DNA from: Effrenium voratum
Lineage: Eukaryota; Sar; Dinophyceae; Suessiales; Symbiodiniaceae
NCBI GenBank assembly: GCA_963377175.1
Contig: CAUJNA010003321.1
Span: 220,001-284,000 of the forward strand
Length of the DNA stretch: 64,000 nt
Reading direction: 5' to 3'
The notes under the pieces are model-generated. The model was not told the origin of the DNA. It saw only the letters and a list, made by a program, of their open reading frames with translations, and made no database searches. Below, one piece after another: positions 32,481 to 44,864 of the stretch; the first letter of the stretch is position 1, and every line of letters starts with the position of its first letter. The position numbers were made by a program, and so were the translations under genes.

Positions 32481-33142
32481 CAGAAGTTTGGGCCGTGTTC
32501 CTTTTTGATGAGGTGTCAAAAGCACCAGAAGATTCAGAAGGAACTGGGCACCAGGAGATTAGGCACCAGAAGATTAAGAAGATGCAAGTGTGGGCAGCCC
32601 ATAGGTGTCCCTTTTTGCTGAATTAGGTGCGCTTTTCGAGAATAGATGGGTTCCACTGGTTTCAGATGGGGCAGTATGCCTCGGAAAACCTACGGTCATC
32701 CATCTGTTTGTTCGATTTCGGTCACCCAGAAAGGAGTCGGAACGAAGCTGCCCTAGGCTCCGTTGATACCAGGCAAAAAGCCCAGAGTCTCAAGACCAGA
32801 GATTTGGGGAGCCGAAAGGGTCCATCATTCCCCTCTTGGATCTTTTTTGCCCTAAGCTTGGGGAGCCTCTCCTTCGGCCCTTGAGCCGGTTAGGAGCATC
32901 AAGAAAGCGACCAAGAGAGTTAGCGCCTATCTCAAGGAAGATATGAGGGGTCCAAATGAAACCAGGATATGGACTACAGGTTTAGGCCTTGGCAACCCAT
33001 TCAGGGTTTCATCTTGGGTGCCCATTTTTTACCCACAGCCTTCTGGCATGTCACGGCCAGAGGCAAGCTTGAAAGGCCTCTTTTGGCCCGCCCCTTTGCA
33101 CCAACAAGGCAGGCCAGGGCCTACATGTGGGAGATGTTATAG

Positions 33143-33259
33143 CTAGGTCCCCCAGCTAGGTCCCTTTCTGACCCCTTTTTTGGTTGGGAGGGTTCCCCTA
33201 CTAAAACAGACTACAGAAAAAAGGATACCCTTATTCTAACCTCTCTACTGGAGGACCTG
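33143..33259 (+). mobile_element. F1 element, copy 7 (mixed ends)
   Basis: Left end type B (cccagctaggt), right end type A (ctctctactggaggacct). Confidence 0.85.
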
Positions 33260-33661
33260 GTATAGGCTTTGCAGTGGTTTGGAGCAACTTTGCCAACAGC
33301 AGCAATGCCAAGCAGCTCTTGCCTGCAGGAACACTGGAATGTTTTGGAACACCACGTGGGCAACTCCTTTGAGTGCAGACCCTCAACAGAAAGACGGCCA
33401 CTTCGCAGCCAATGCTTTGCCCGTTTCCCTTCTTGGGTTTCGCGCGGGGTCCAAGTGGCGGTTGGCAGACGCAAAGCCCGCAGCTGAATCCCAAGCAAGA
33501 ATTCCCCTAAAAAGTCATACCCACCTTTGGTCCAACAAAAGATATCCAGTAGTCCTTGGTCACTTGAGGTCAAATTTTGGGCATGAGGGAACGTCACTGC
33601 GCGGCTGAGGTTTGGTATTTCAACTTCAGCCCGGTGCCAGCTCCTTAGAGCCGGAGATTGA

Positions 33662-33796
33662 TACTGTGGATGGTTGTGAAAATCATTTCGCATCCAAGAA
33701 ACCCTAGGATCCGATTCCTCCCAGAAATACCAACAAGCGTTCTGGTGTCAATGGTTTCGAAGTAGTGCGAAATGGATTTCGCAACCATCCACATTA
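33662..33796. mobile_element. F3 foldback
   Basis: TA-CTGTGGATGGTTGTGAAA at the left; gatttcgcaaccatccacat-TA at the right. About 135 bp, non-coding. Confidence 0.75.
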
Positions 33797-35665
33797 GGTC
33801 GCTGATGTGTGGGATGTGGGGTGGGGTTGGATGGGGTGGGGTGGGGTGGGGTGGGGTGCGCACTGGACCCAAAAACAAACACATAGATTTGAACCTAGCT
33901 CGTTGCGACTCCTCGTCATGACTCCAACTTAGTTCAACAAACTGAGTGCCCTCGCACCTGTTGGTGGTCGCCAAGTGGTCTGGAGGTGCGGTCGGGGGCT
34001 GCAGGACTGAGAAAACACCGTGGGAAGAGCTGTGCTTGTGCTGAGAATTTGAAAGCATTGCGGACTTGGAAGCCGTTGGTTGAAAAGTTGTTGGAGGCAG
34101 GCGGGTTCCTGGGGCCGTTTGAGCACGTCGAAAGCGACTGGTCCTTGCACGTCGAGATCCTCCTCGTCTGTGCCCTCTAATCTGCAGACCCTTACGTCAA
34201 ACATGTTCCTCAATATGCGTCTCGTCTGTGCACGTCAGGCCCTGTAGTGTGGCCAATCTGCCCGCAAAACTCGAGCCGCGAGAGCTACGTCGCCTGCGTG
34301 CCAAAGGTCTTACCCAAAGCTTTGCTACAAGGCCAGAAACGCATCAAAGACGATGTCTCGTGGCAACTGCAACTTGGAAAAGTGGATTGGCGCACGCCAG
34401 CCTGAGGTTATCAACGTCATTGCTGCATGAAAGTCCATGATCGTGCAAAAAACCAGGCCATGCTGACATTCCATTTTGTAACAACCATACTGGTCCTGAG
34501 AATAGTGCTTGTGTGTGGAGGTGCAGACTTGGAAGCTGTTTCGAAGGTTTGCACGTTTTTTTGAACAGACCTCACGATGACGCTGATGAGGTTGGCGAGG
34601 GTGTGCAGGCGCAGGTTTGCAGGTTGTTTCGAGCGTTGACAGACCCATCCCCCCCACCCCTCCCGTGATGATGGTGATCAGGCTCGCGCAGGCGCACGCC
34701 CGCAAGTTGTTTCGAGCGTTAGTAGACCCCCACCCCGCCCCCCCAGCCCCAGCTCACCCCTGCTTGCTGGCGCACCCTGGCGACCCCTCCCATGACCGAT
34801 GATCAGGTTTGTTCAGGTGCGAGGTCTGCAAGTTGCTCCTCCACTTTTGAACGCTGGCAGGCCCCCACACGGGTTTGCAGGTTGTCAGACCCCCATCGAC
34901 ACGTCGGCCCTTGTCATTCTGCCAGCAGCTCTTGCCACACCAGCGGCGTTTGGGAGAGGGGTTCCAACCAAAGTCAACCTACGCCGTGCCCTTGTTTTGT
35001 TTTTGTTTTTATGAAACAACCCCACTTGTTTTGTTTTTAAAATCAGCGACCTAAACAGGGGAGGTCTAGGCCCGCCATCGGCGCCGCTCTTTCCCGCGAG
35101 GTCTCATCCCTGGTTTCAATTTGCCAAGCGCCAGCAACTGAAACAGGCACGGCTGGGAAGTGCCGGCAGAGGATCTTGCGGTCGCAGCCGCCATTCTGCT
35201 CACGGAGCTGAAAGGGGATGGGGTGCAGCCTGGGATTTGGGACGTGTAGAACATGCCCTGTGCTTCGTGTTTGTTGGGGGGTCAGACTGGACAGTGTTCA
35301 GACTTGACTTGGGCATTTTAGTTTGCACTTACAACACTTGCTCTGGCCCAAGCAAGTTGTTTGCCTTGAGGGAGCCTTGAAGCATTCCTATGAAACCCTT
35401 GATTCGCGCGATCAAAATTTGAAATTCATATGCCCATGTGTCAAAATAGGAACCCCCCCCCCAAAAAAAAGACGCGTTTTCCGCGGCTAGTTTTTGCCCT
35501 TCCACCAAGGCTTCCTGGGGACACCGGCCCCAAGATCGAACTTCCGTTTCAGCTGGGCCGAGATCTCTCCCTCGGGGCTTGTCACGGAAAACTTCTTCAC
35601 TTTGATTCGATGTGTGCCATGGCAGAGCCATTTGGGGTAGGGATGGTGGAGCCTACTGCAGCTAC

Positions 35666-35790
35666 CCTACTACTACTACTGCTACTACTACTACTACTAC
35701 TACTACTACTCCTCCTGCTGCTGCTGCTGCTGCTGCTGCTACTGCTACTGCTACTGCAACTACGACAAGTACTACTAAGAGGAGGAGGAG
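35666..35790. repeat. (CTA/CTG)n trinucleotide tract
   Basis: About 40 triplets of cta, ctg, ctc and ttg type. Reads as poly-Leu or poly-Thr depending on frame, so the overlapping open frames are artefacts. Confidence 0.95.
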
Positions 35791-36240
35791 GTCCATGAAT
35801 CTACATTTTACCATGAGACACCTTTTTGGCACGTAATGGAGGGATTCCCTGCAATTTGGCCCAGTGACTCCAGCTAGCTGTGGTATTGGGATGACGAAAT
35901 CCCCGGCACTTGGGATGAATAAAGCCCTAGGAGTTGCTTTTCATCCTTTTTTGGGGGCTTATTTCTTTCTAGTACTTGGTTGATAAGCCACCAAGTGGCG
36001 CAAGTGGATCTTGTCCATCCCAGGTAGGCCCGTTTGGACGGTTTCAGTTGACTTGCCAGCGAACACGGTTTCAGGTTGCCAATGAATGGGACAGGTGAAC
36101 TCGGGTTTTGCCTTGCGAGACGCCTGAAGCGACATCAACTCTTACATTTGTTGCGGCAGCGGCGATGCGAAAAAGCCACTGGCGAACATGCTGGATGCTA
36201 ACTTTGACAGATGGACCTTCACCCAAGGGATGAACTACTT

Positions 36241-36358
36241 CTAGGTCCCGCAATAGTGCCCTGTTACCCTTTTTTGGGGGAGGGTTCCCCTACTAAAAGA
36301 GACAAACAAGAAAAAAGTTGGTACCCTTATTGTATCCTCTCAAATCTGGAGGACCCAG
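36241..36358 (+). mobile_element. F1 element, copy 8, with duplicated 3' flank
   Basis: ctaggtcccgcaatagtgccc (type A left) with ctcaaatctggaggacc (type B right). The 55 bases after it, from gcaagcctaagacgtgtaca to ttctttccagggat, recur after copy 10. Confidence 0.85.
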
Positions 36359-36592
36359 CAAGCCTAAGACGTGTACATCCCGCACCACACTTCCCCATTC
36401 TTTCCAGGGATGATTCTTTCCAGGGACCTAGTACTTATAGCATCAAATTCGTTGACAGAATTCCTCAGCATCGGATGGCCAGAAAGCCCCAGACTAGCCA
36501 AAACCACTGTGGCACCTTGGCGCGGTGCGGCCAACGGCCAAGAGCCAGACTGTGGCCCAAGCGAACGCCTGGAGTTGTTTTCTTAGAATTTC

Positions 36593-36692
36593 TCTTCCAT
36601 TTGCTGAAAAGAACATGTTTTATTTTCCCCTGCTGGTTTTAAAGGGCTACTGGAAATATGCTTATTTTTTTCAGTGGACTTAAGCATATGGA
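36593..36692. mobile_element. F5 foldback
   Basis: cttccatttgctgaaaagaa at the left and cttaagcatatggaag at the right, with the family's ctgctggttttaaagggc centre. Related pieces lie at 18847, 45378-45484, 53713 and 53954. Confidence 0.7.
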
Positions 36693-37856
36693 AGTTCGGT
36701 TGTAGTTGTTTTTGATGTGTTTTGATGGTTTTGGTGGTTGCTTGCCCTTTTTTGTCTGTGCCTCTGTTGCATCTGTGCAAGCAAATTCCATGTTCGATGC
36801 GACAAGCACCGAGATACAGGACACACACGCCCCAACCCTAACCCAGACCCCGACGGATCACTTCGAAAGGAATCGGCCGAGTTTGTAGGCCATCCAAGAA
36901 GCCTTGGCGAGCAAGCAGCCAGAGCTCCCGCAGGTGCCGGTCTCGGTTTGTGCGGGATGGGGTGTGGGGTGTGGGATGAAGGGTTCCCCCCTTTATTTGT
37001 TTCTCTTGGATTGGTCACAAGCACTGATGAACCATGGAACACAAGAGGGGTTCGTTTTGGGTCAGGGCCCACTCTAAGTTCAAGCTATGTTTGCTTGGGT
37101 GGCCCATGTTTTAGAGAAACAAACGCGATTCTGCACATGTGAAAACATAAGCAGACGCTGAGCGGTACAAACGAACAATTTCTGCGCGAATGTCCCCTGA
37201 GATGGAACGCCATCCCTCATTTCAGGTTGGCAGAACTTGTGTAGCTGCTTCATAGACATGAGCCACCGACAAGGTCATTGTGACTATATTCGTTTGGGAA
37301 GGACCTTGACGGCCTAATTACCCAATTTAGATGCTGTCGAGAAATCTTAAGAAGTCGTGCTAAAGCCCACAACGATATATAGGAACTCAGCAATCGTGGC
37401 CAACACCGGCTTTCCGTAGCAACTTTTCACTTCCTGCACGGTTCTATGTTTAGGGCATGCGTCTAGGTAAGCTGACACATTGTGTTAAAGACCGCTGAGA
37501 TGGTGTTGCCTGTTGCAGCATGGGTGATATTAAGAACAGCCTGAAACACCTAATCAACGCCACGACACAGAAACGTGTTGCCTTTCTACACTACCCTCAT
37601 GAATGAATGGTTTGACACCAAACACAAGCTAGCCAGCAAGCCAGCAAGCCAGCAAGCCAGCAAACCCCGGAGACAATTAATTACCTTCAGCGCCGGAAGG
37701 AAAGAAAGTGCTTTTCCGGGGAAACACGGGCGTTTGCGGTGTTTTCTTGTCGTTTTCGTCCTCGGGCCTCACCCCATTTGCCGCTCACCCCGTTAATTTC
37801 CCTCTAACAGGAGAAAGTCTTGGCCATCCCTTCAGGATGAGTTGCATTCAGAAAGC
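36693..37856. other. No gene recognised
   Basis: Unique-looking, non-coding. A short agccagcaagcc tandem run lies at 37630-37662. Confidence 0.5.
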
Positions 37857-37972
37857 CTAGGTCCCACAGTAGTGCCCTTTCACCCTTTTTCGGGGGAGGG
37901 GTTTTCTACTAAAATAGACTACAGACAAAAGTTGGTACCCTTATTCCAACCTCTCCAATCTGGAGGACGTAG
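37857..37972 (+). mobile_element. F1 element, copy 9
   Basis: ctaggtcccacagtagtgccc left; ctccaatctggaggacgtag right (type B-like). Confidence 0.85.
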
Positions 37973-38853
37973 AAGCGTTTTCTATGGGGAGACCCCTCAC
38001 TTGGGCTTTGGTGGTTTCACAAGGCAAGATCTGAAAGGGGTTGCCGAGTCCAGATACGCACATATCTACATATCATACATGCTTGCTTGTCTCCGGTGCA
38101 AGAAAGATGCTGTCAATGACACCAGAGCTTTGCAATGTTCACCAACCAGGAGATTCTTCCACAGAAAATCATACCACGCGTCCCATGACATTCCCCACCA
38201 GCAATGCGTGCAATGAGACAGATCAGGGGCAATCTGTGCAGCTGAGCACAATATAGATTATTGGCGCTTGCTCACCCGCAAATCCATGAAGATGGGACAA
38301 AGCAACCCTTGAAGGGTGGAAGGGGTTGGCACATTCCACGATGGTCACCGGGATCCTTGCTGAAGCCCATTCAAACTTTCAGGTTCATCAAACACGGGCC
38401 AGAATCAACATAAGATATTTTGTTGGTGGCAGGTGCTGAGGTATGCTACTCTGGTACTTGATATGATAGAGTTTCCACATCTTGCAACTGAACCTACCGA
38501 AGCTGCTTTTGACCCCTGCGGAATGTGGTACCTGGCGTCAGGTCCGGTGGAAATCGAGCACCTGAGCGGCCCCCCATCCGATTCCTCTTGACCATTTAGG
38601 TGGTTCTGCCATGTTCTGCCTCCGTTCTGGAAGCAAAAACCATACCATGCGGTAGAACCCAACGTCGGCGAGTGTTTTCCTTTGGGTGTCCTTCAGCCCA
38701 ACAAGCTCTTCTATTCTGTCGTCCGAATTGGGTTCCTGGGTTCCTGTTGGACGCTACACAGACATGGCCCTTCACTGCAACCTGCCCATCTGTGTCTCAG
38801 GATGGTACCCCAAAATGATGCTCGTTTTCCTTTTGACTTCTCTTTTCGCCAAC

Positions 38854-38971
38854 CTAGGTCCCCCAGTAGTGCCCTTTCGCACCCTTTTTTTTGGGGAGGG
38901 TTCCCCGACTAAACTAGACCACAGAAAAAAGTTGGTACCCTAGTTTCTAACCTCTCTACTGGAGGACCTAG
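38854..38971 (+). mobile_element. F1 element, copy 10, with duplicated 3' flank
   Basis: Type A at both ends. Followed by gcaagcctaaaacgtgtaca and an F9 foldback (39001-39110), the same flank as copy 8. Confidence 0.88.
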
Positions 38972-39000
38972 CAAGCCTAAAACGTGTACATCCCACACCA

Positions 39001-39110
39001 CACTTCCCCATTCTTTCCAGGGATCCTTCTTTTCAGAAAACCATCAGAACCCCAGGGGAAACAGCTGGTTTTTGAAAAGAACGATGGTTGAAAAGAATGG
39101 CAAAGGAATC
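39001..39110. mobile_element. F9 foldback
   Basis: cacttccccattctttccag at the left; ggttgaaaagaatggcaaa at the right gives an imperfect inverted repeat around ccattcttt/aaagaatgg. Other copies lie at about 18693, 20096 and 51725. Confidence 0.65.
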
Positions 39111-39486
39111 AACCAAACCAGCCAAGCAAAACTGGACACCTAATGTTGACCCAATATGACACTAAGCAACCCTAAAACGGGTGCCACGGTCCCCCCAGAA
39201 GAAAAAGCAAAAAACACACACCGACGCACCAATTTTCCAAGACTTCCCGTGGCCAGGTCCCCGGGTCTCCGGGTACCACCCCCCCGAGCGTCTCAGGCCT
39301 TGTTGGAGCTGCACGGCGCGGTGGCTGCAGCAGATGAGCCGATTGGCAATAAAAGAAGTCGGGACGGTTGGGCCGTTTTGTTTTTGCCTGGGGCTCTTGG
39401 TTGCTTTGGCTGGTCGGTGCGCCTTTTTTCTTGTGATTTTTTTGGGTTGCTTTGCCTGGTGGGTCGCTCTTTTTGCCTGGGTCTCT

Positions 39487-39565
39487 GGTTGGTTGGTTGG
39501 TTGGTCGGTCGGTCCGTCGGTCGGTCGGTCGGTCGGTCGGTTGGTTGGTTGGTTGGTTGGTTGGT
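39487..39565. repeat. (TTGG/TCGG)n microsatellite
   Basis: About 20 units; the inner ones are TCGG and the outer ones TTGG. The open frames on both strands here (Gly/Trp/Arg/Ser or Pro/Thr/Asn repeats) are artefacts. Confidence 0.95.
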
Positions 39566-41384
39566 CACTTTGGTGAGTGGGTGGGTTTTTGGGGTTGTTG
39601 GAGGGCGGTCTTGCTTTGTCGTTGGTTGGGAGCTTGTGCAACAATGATCCTGGCCTGCAAAGTCGGCACAAACAAAAGGGGCTTTGACAGTTTGTGTTTT
39701 CTTCATCCCCTCTATTTTTGCCTACTGCGCTTTCTGTTTTACTGGATACATGCTCGAATTGAAGGCCACCAAAGCAAGATGACCAGATGGCCGTTGTCCA
39801 TTCCCGAAAAATATATCGACTTTTGCAAAGTAAGAGCAGGGCGCGCAAGATGTGCACCCGCCGCGAAACGGGGACGGGTTCTTGTAGCTTTGCCATTGGA
39901 TCAAAAAGCACATGGAGGACGAGGTTCCCCACGGCCAAAGCGGGTTCGATTCCACCCCTGAATTCGGAGTTGAACACTTCTCAGAATGTGCTGCGCGAAC
40001 CGGATTGTTGAATACAGGGGCTAAATGGGTCTGTGTTTTCTGGGTTTGAAAGGAAACCAAGAAAAGCGAAGGCATTTTGGGGGGCCCCTAAGAAAAGACA
40101 CCCAAATGAGACAAAACTGAAATGGGGAGGTTGTGTCATCTACTTTCCCGCTGACACATTCAATGTGCCCTTTGTTTTAGATTGGGGGCTGGGGGATTTC
40201 AACAAATGGACCCCACCCAATCTTCAAACCACTAAAACAAAGCACCAAGCAAGTTCTGGTTCCTTCTTGCTTAAACGTTTTTAGGGTTTAATGATAACTT
40301 TCAGCAGGGGATCTGAGGACAGCCCAGAACAAACATTGCGCCCGACCTCCATGCAGATGTGAGCTTGAAGCCGCATGCCAAGGAGCGACACGCATGTAGC
40401 CCTTGCGGCGCAAGTGTGTACGAGGCCGGAGGGTAAAGCTTGATTCAGCAGCATCCAATCAAGGTTGGCTTTGTCATGTGCCTAGCTCAGCACTATCGCT
40501 TGTAGAGCAAGGTGTGGGCCTGAGTGGTTCGACATGGCCAGAGCTGAAGCTCGTTTAGCATGCTTGTTTGGCAAATCGCGGCTCGGTCCCGAGCACTGTC
40601 TCAATGAGATTGCCGCTCAAACCGTCATTTTCACGGCAGGTTTGGGCTGCTTGCACTACTGGACGCTGGTGTGTGTGTGTTGTTGTTGTGTGCGTCTGTC
40701 TGTGTGTGCGTGTCTGTGTCTGTCTGCCTGTCTGTGTGTGTATATGTGTGTCTGAATGGTTGTAGGTTGTCTTTGGGGTGCTGGGTGCTGGGTTGACTCT
40801 GGTTTACGCCCAACTGCTGGGTTTGAGGTCTAAGGAGTCTACCTTGGAGAAACCCAAAAAATTGGAGCCCTGAAGTGTGGCTGGGGTGGGGTGGGGTGGA
40901 TTTGCGGACCGCATGGTTTTTTTTCCCCATGCGCCACAGCTGAAGTTCAATCTGCTCCCATGCTGGGCTTCTGAAGAAAAAGCATGCTCAAGCCGGGCCG
41001 TGCTTGCCTGGTTGGCAGGTGGGGAGGTGCATATTTCTAGGGTTCTTGACTTGGTTTGCGGCAGGTATCTTGGTGTCCGGGATTCCCTTCAAAAAATCGA
41101 GCAAATGGATGGCTTCTAGTCCAGAGGCTGAGTCACTCCAACCAAATCCCAAATGGCTGCATGTCCGGGATTTGCAAAACAAGTCAAAACCACCTCCGCC
41201 GGATCAAGGCCCCACCGCCCAAATCCCCAGACGCGGAGGAAAAAAGAAAGAAGAAAAAAAAAAACGGGAAGGACAAAAAGGGGGGGAAAACAAAAAGAAG
41301 AAAAACAAAAATGCCCCGCGAGGTGCTTGCAGTGGGCGCCTGAAAGTAGGCCCAGCGCCCTGGAACTCCAGCGCCTCGGAGTGA
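39566..41384. other. No gene recognised
   Basis: A short (TG)n/(TC)n stretch lies at about 40668-40755, an (A/G) purine run at 41238-41312, and the rest is unassigned. Confidence 0.5.
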
Positions 41385-41489
41385 ATGAAGCTGGGTCACG
41401 CCACCGGTTGCTTTGGCAGGGTACCGTGTTTGTTTTCAGGTTTTTTCGGGCTTTGTTCGGGGCTTTTTGAGAGAAAGTTGTTTTTCAAT

Positions 41490-42060
41490 CTTTTTTCAGG
41501 TTTTTGTGGCTTTCTTCGGCTTGTTGGTTTGGCATGTTGCTTTTCTTTGTTCAAGGTTTTTTTGGCTTTTTTCGGCTTGTTGGTTTGGCATGTGTTTTTT
41601 CTTCAGGCTTTTTGCGGCTCTTTTCGGCTTGTTGGTTTGGCATGTTGCTTTTCTTTGTTCAAGGTTTTTGGGCTCTCTTCGGCTTGTTGGTTTGGCAGGT
41701 GGTTTTGTTCAGGTTTTTGCGGCTCTCTTCGGCTTGTTGGTTTGGCATGTTTTTTCTTCAGTTTTTTGCGGCTCTTTTCGGCTTGTTGGTTTGGCATGTT
41801 GCTTTTCTTTGTTCAATGTTTTTTGGCTTTTTTCGGCTTGTTGGTTTGGCAGGTGGTTTTTTTCCAGGTTTTTGCGGCTCTCTTCGGCTTGTTGTTTTGG
41901 CATGTTGCTTTTCTTTGTTCAAGGTTTTTTGGGCTCTCTTCGGCTTGTTGGTTTGGCAGGTGATTTTTTTTCAGGTTTTTGCGGCTCTCTTCGGCTTGTT
42001 GGTTTGGCATGTTGTTTCCTTTCTTGTTTAAAGGTGTTTTGGCTCTGTTCGGTTTTTTGT
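41490..42060 (+). repeat. ~50-56 bp minisatellite
   Basis: Ten copies of a unit centred on cttcggcttgttggtttggc (for example near 41517, 41573, 41626, 41679, 41729, 41779, 41834, 41885, 41941 and 41992), with an eleventh decayed copy near 42050. Unit length varies. All three forward frames stay open across 41504-41963 because the unit lacks stops in every phase; the peptides are alternate readings of the same DNA repeat. Unlikely to be a protein. Confidence 0.9.
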
Positions 42061-43370
42061 TGGCATGTATTTTTTCAATCTTTGTTGAAGGTTTTCGGTT
42101 CTGTTCAATTTTTGGTGGGGGGCTGCCAAAAACAGTCAGTTGTTTGCAAGTTCCTACCAAGGGTTGTAAAGACCCATAGAAAACCGATGGAGATTGGTTG
42201 ACCTGGTTGTTTCAGAATCTACCTCTTAAACATAATCATCATGCGGGGGTATGTTGGGTTAATTACAAGTAATCACCATTCAGCTCTGAGGGAAATACTT
42301 CACCCTTGCCACGCATCTTATTTGTTTGGGGAATACCGTTTTAGGTGCAAGTTGGATGTTGTTTGGCTGATCCGCAAGAACAGCGCGGATTTTGTACAAT
42401 GGATTCAATGATTTTAAAGCGGGTTCAAGCAATTTTTGCAGCCGAACCAGCCACATCCAAGCACAGTACTCTGGTGGAAAGATGTGAATGACAGGGCTGC
42501 CTGTGTTCCCCTTCCGCATTATTTCGGCATCCACCTTAGATGGCACAGTACTTTGAAAGGAGATCTTCTGTCAGGAAATAAGCCCTAAATAAGGCCTTAA
42601 TGAGGGCCTATAAGGGCTCCCTCCCCCTCCCCCCATGAGTCCATTGTTTGGGAGGACGTTGGAAGCAATTTACAATCTGGAGTCCCTGCGGCAGGGGTTT
42701 GCTTGTTTCCAGAGGCAGACGGCAACCAAGGCTTAAGGCAGACAGCTCTTACTCTTGCTTGCCCATTGAAGAAATGTCAACAGGAAGACTTGTTCCTTTT
42801 TTACTATCACAACCATATTATCTTGAGATGCATCTTTATTCTAAGACAATGATGTTATCTTATTCTAAGACAATGATGCATTTTTTACTACCGCTATTGG
42901 GCCTTTGAGACAATGATGCTTGGATTCCAGTTCCGGGTACACTTCCCCGTCAGCTTTGCACATTTTGGGCCCTAGAGATCCGGCCCAAAGGGAAGAAGAA
43001 CGAGTGCGTTTGAGCAGATGAAGCGAAGCTATGTGTCTGACAGAAAACAGGGGGATTGTTTTTTGGTTTAGATAAAACCCAATGCATGTGAGAGTGTTCC
43101 TGGGTTTTAGAGAAACCCAAGGCATGTGACTGTGTTTGGTTCGCTCAGACCTGAAGCTTTGTGTCTCACATCTTTCGGCATGGGGAGGTCCGACAGGATG
43201 GCTACAAGAGCCCCGTGTGGGCTGTAGCCTCCAGGTGCTTTTTTGTGCAGCGCGTAGTGCCACTTTCTGCCCTGGCACTCCCCCAAGCGACCACATGGTC
43301 ATGGGATAGCCCACCACTTTGGTACTATTATGGCGTGTGGTTCACCCAATCATTAGTGTGTAGTGTAGGC

Positions 43371-43492
43371 GTGTTGACCCCATATGAATCAACCCCTGGT
43401 TATTAATAGGGGGATGTGCCTGGGTTTAGTGGGGAATCATCACTTTTGGAGGGGCCCCCACGCCCGCTATTAATAAACAGGGGTTGATTAGT
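43371..43492. mobile_element. F2 foldback, first of a four-element chain
   Basis: gtgttgaccccatatgaatc at the left; aaacaggggttgattag at the right. The centre carries ttagtggggaatcatcactt and ttttggagg. Ends at the TA where the F3 copy begins. Confidence 0.8.
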
Positions 43493-43622
43493 ACTGTGGA
43501 TGGACGAAATCCTGCACCACCTCAGACAGCCTAGAATGATGATTCCCCTGCAAATACCAACAAACAATGATTTCCCGTGGGTTGAAAGTGGTGCGAAATG
43601 GATTTCGCAACCGTCCACAGTA
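43492..43622. mobile_element. F3 foldback, second of the chain
   Basis: TA-CTGTGGATGGACGAAATCC at the left; ggatttcgcaaccgtccacag-TA at the right. Complete. Confidence 0.85.
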
Positions 43623-43634
43623 TGGGGTTCCATA

Positions 43635-43750
43635 TAGGTGTCCTTTTTGGTTGTTTTGGCAAAAGAATAGATGGTGATTCCTGGTTTACCAGGTGGTTGA
43701 ATTTCATCTACCAGGGAAATCCATCTATTTCCCCCCAACAAGGACACCTA
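43635..43750. mobile_element. F4 foldback, third of the chain
   Basis: TA-GGTGTCCTTTTTGGTTG at the left; cccaacaaggacacc-TA at the right. Its last TA is the first TA of the next element. Confidence 0.85.
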
Positions 43751-43873
43751 CTGTGGATGGACGAAATCCTGCACCACTTTGAAACCATGGGAAACCATTA
43801 TAGGTTGGTATTTGCAGGGAAATCATCATTCCAATGTTTCTCATGTGGTGCAGGATTTCGTCCATCCACAGTA
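43749..43873. mobile_element. F3 foldback, fourth of the chain
   Basis: TA-CTGTGGATGGACGAAATCC at the left; ggatttcgtccatccacag-TA at the right. The terminal inverted repeats of about 26 bases are nearly perfect (ctgcaccac/gtggtgcag included), the best F3 copy here. Confidence 0.9.
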
Positions 43874-44100
43874 TGGCGTGAACCTGACCAGCCTGGCGCA
43901 AGGAACGTCCATCCAAAAAACGGGCGCCAAACCGTGGAGCTCCAAGCCCTGAGGCAAGAGGTCGCGCAGGCGACCGTGTGAGCCCCCGCTTGCAGGCGCG
44001 CTTGGGACTTGGGAGTCTTTTTTTTGTGTCGGCGGGGCCTTCGGGCACCGAAGACCATCTAAAAGAAAGTGAGACCAGGTTTCCCAGTGAAAGGGTCTTC

Positions 44101-44206
44101 GACCTCTCACCCACTTTTTTTGGTTGGGAGGGTTCTCCTACTAAAATAGGCAAAAAAGAAAAAAGGTGGCACCAACTTATTCTCACCTCTCTACTGGAGC
44201 ACCTAG
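44101..44206 (+). mobile_element. F1 element, copy 11 (left end diverged)
   Basis: Recognisable from gacctctcacccactttttt to ctactggagcacctag. The left 20 bases are not conserved. Confidence 0.7.
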
Positions 44207-44864
44207 GAGATGTTCTACTTGGATGATGGTTTCGCCAGGTTAGTGACCGGTTTGCCACTTGGGGTATATAACCCACCAATGACAGGCGTATCCCCACTGC
44301 GGACTTCCAAGGGGGTCGTAACCTAGATGACCAACCACTTCCTAGCTTGGCCGAACACCCAAGTAGGGCCTTGACCCCCGATCGGCCGGCAACGTCGCGG
44401 GTCAAACGCAAGCAATATGACTTGCGGGGAAGGATTTGGTGTATCTTTTTTGAGGGTGCCCTTTTGGCGGTTTGTTTGAAGGGAAGCCAAAAGGAGAGCC
44501 GGGTCTTCTGTTTTAAGACACGCCCATTCGTGTGCTTCGACGTCCTTTTCCTCTGAAACACAAGCTTCCCTGATTCATGAAGTGCAAGCTGGGGGGCGTC
44601 TTGGCTCGGAAGAACAACGGTGCAATTTGGGTTTTGTGGGCCGCTCACACAGCAACACTGCAAGTTGCAGACACCAAGAGACAGGCAATACAGGAGCCCG
44701 GGCATTTGTATGCCTCTTAACTTTGCCGCTTGCCATTTTAGCCAGATCATATTCTTAACCACTGCTCATTCACGACTTTTGTCTGTACTGTTTCAAACAG
44801 GTGGTCGAGGTTGCGGGATGTTTTGTCCAGGCTTCCTACTCCAGCCTCTCAGGCAGCGGCCTTT

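Larger units (their letters stand above)
33260..36240. other. No gene recognised
   Basis: Has a (GTGGG)n block near 33828-33858, a trinucleotide tract at 35666-35790 and several G/C-rich frames that look coding-like but show no motif. Confidence 0.5.

Noticed and set aside
35430..35836. Poly-Leu and poly-Thr frames
   Set aside because: Trinucleotide repeat read in different phases.
39178..39196. Possible eleventh 17-base hairpin (cgggtgccacggtcccccc)
   Set aside because: The 3' half does not match (ggtcccc instead of ggccccg); it lies in an F4/F2 remnant outside the retroelement.
39156..39977. Overlapping 130-270 codon frames on both strands
   Set aside because: Driven by the TTGG/TCGG repeat; no motif outside it.
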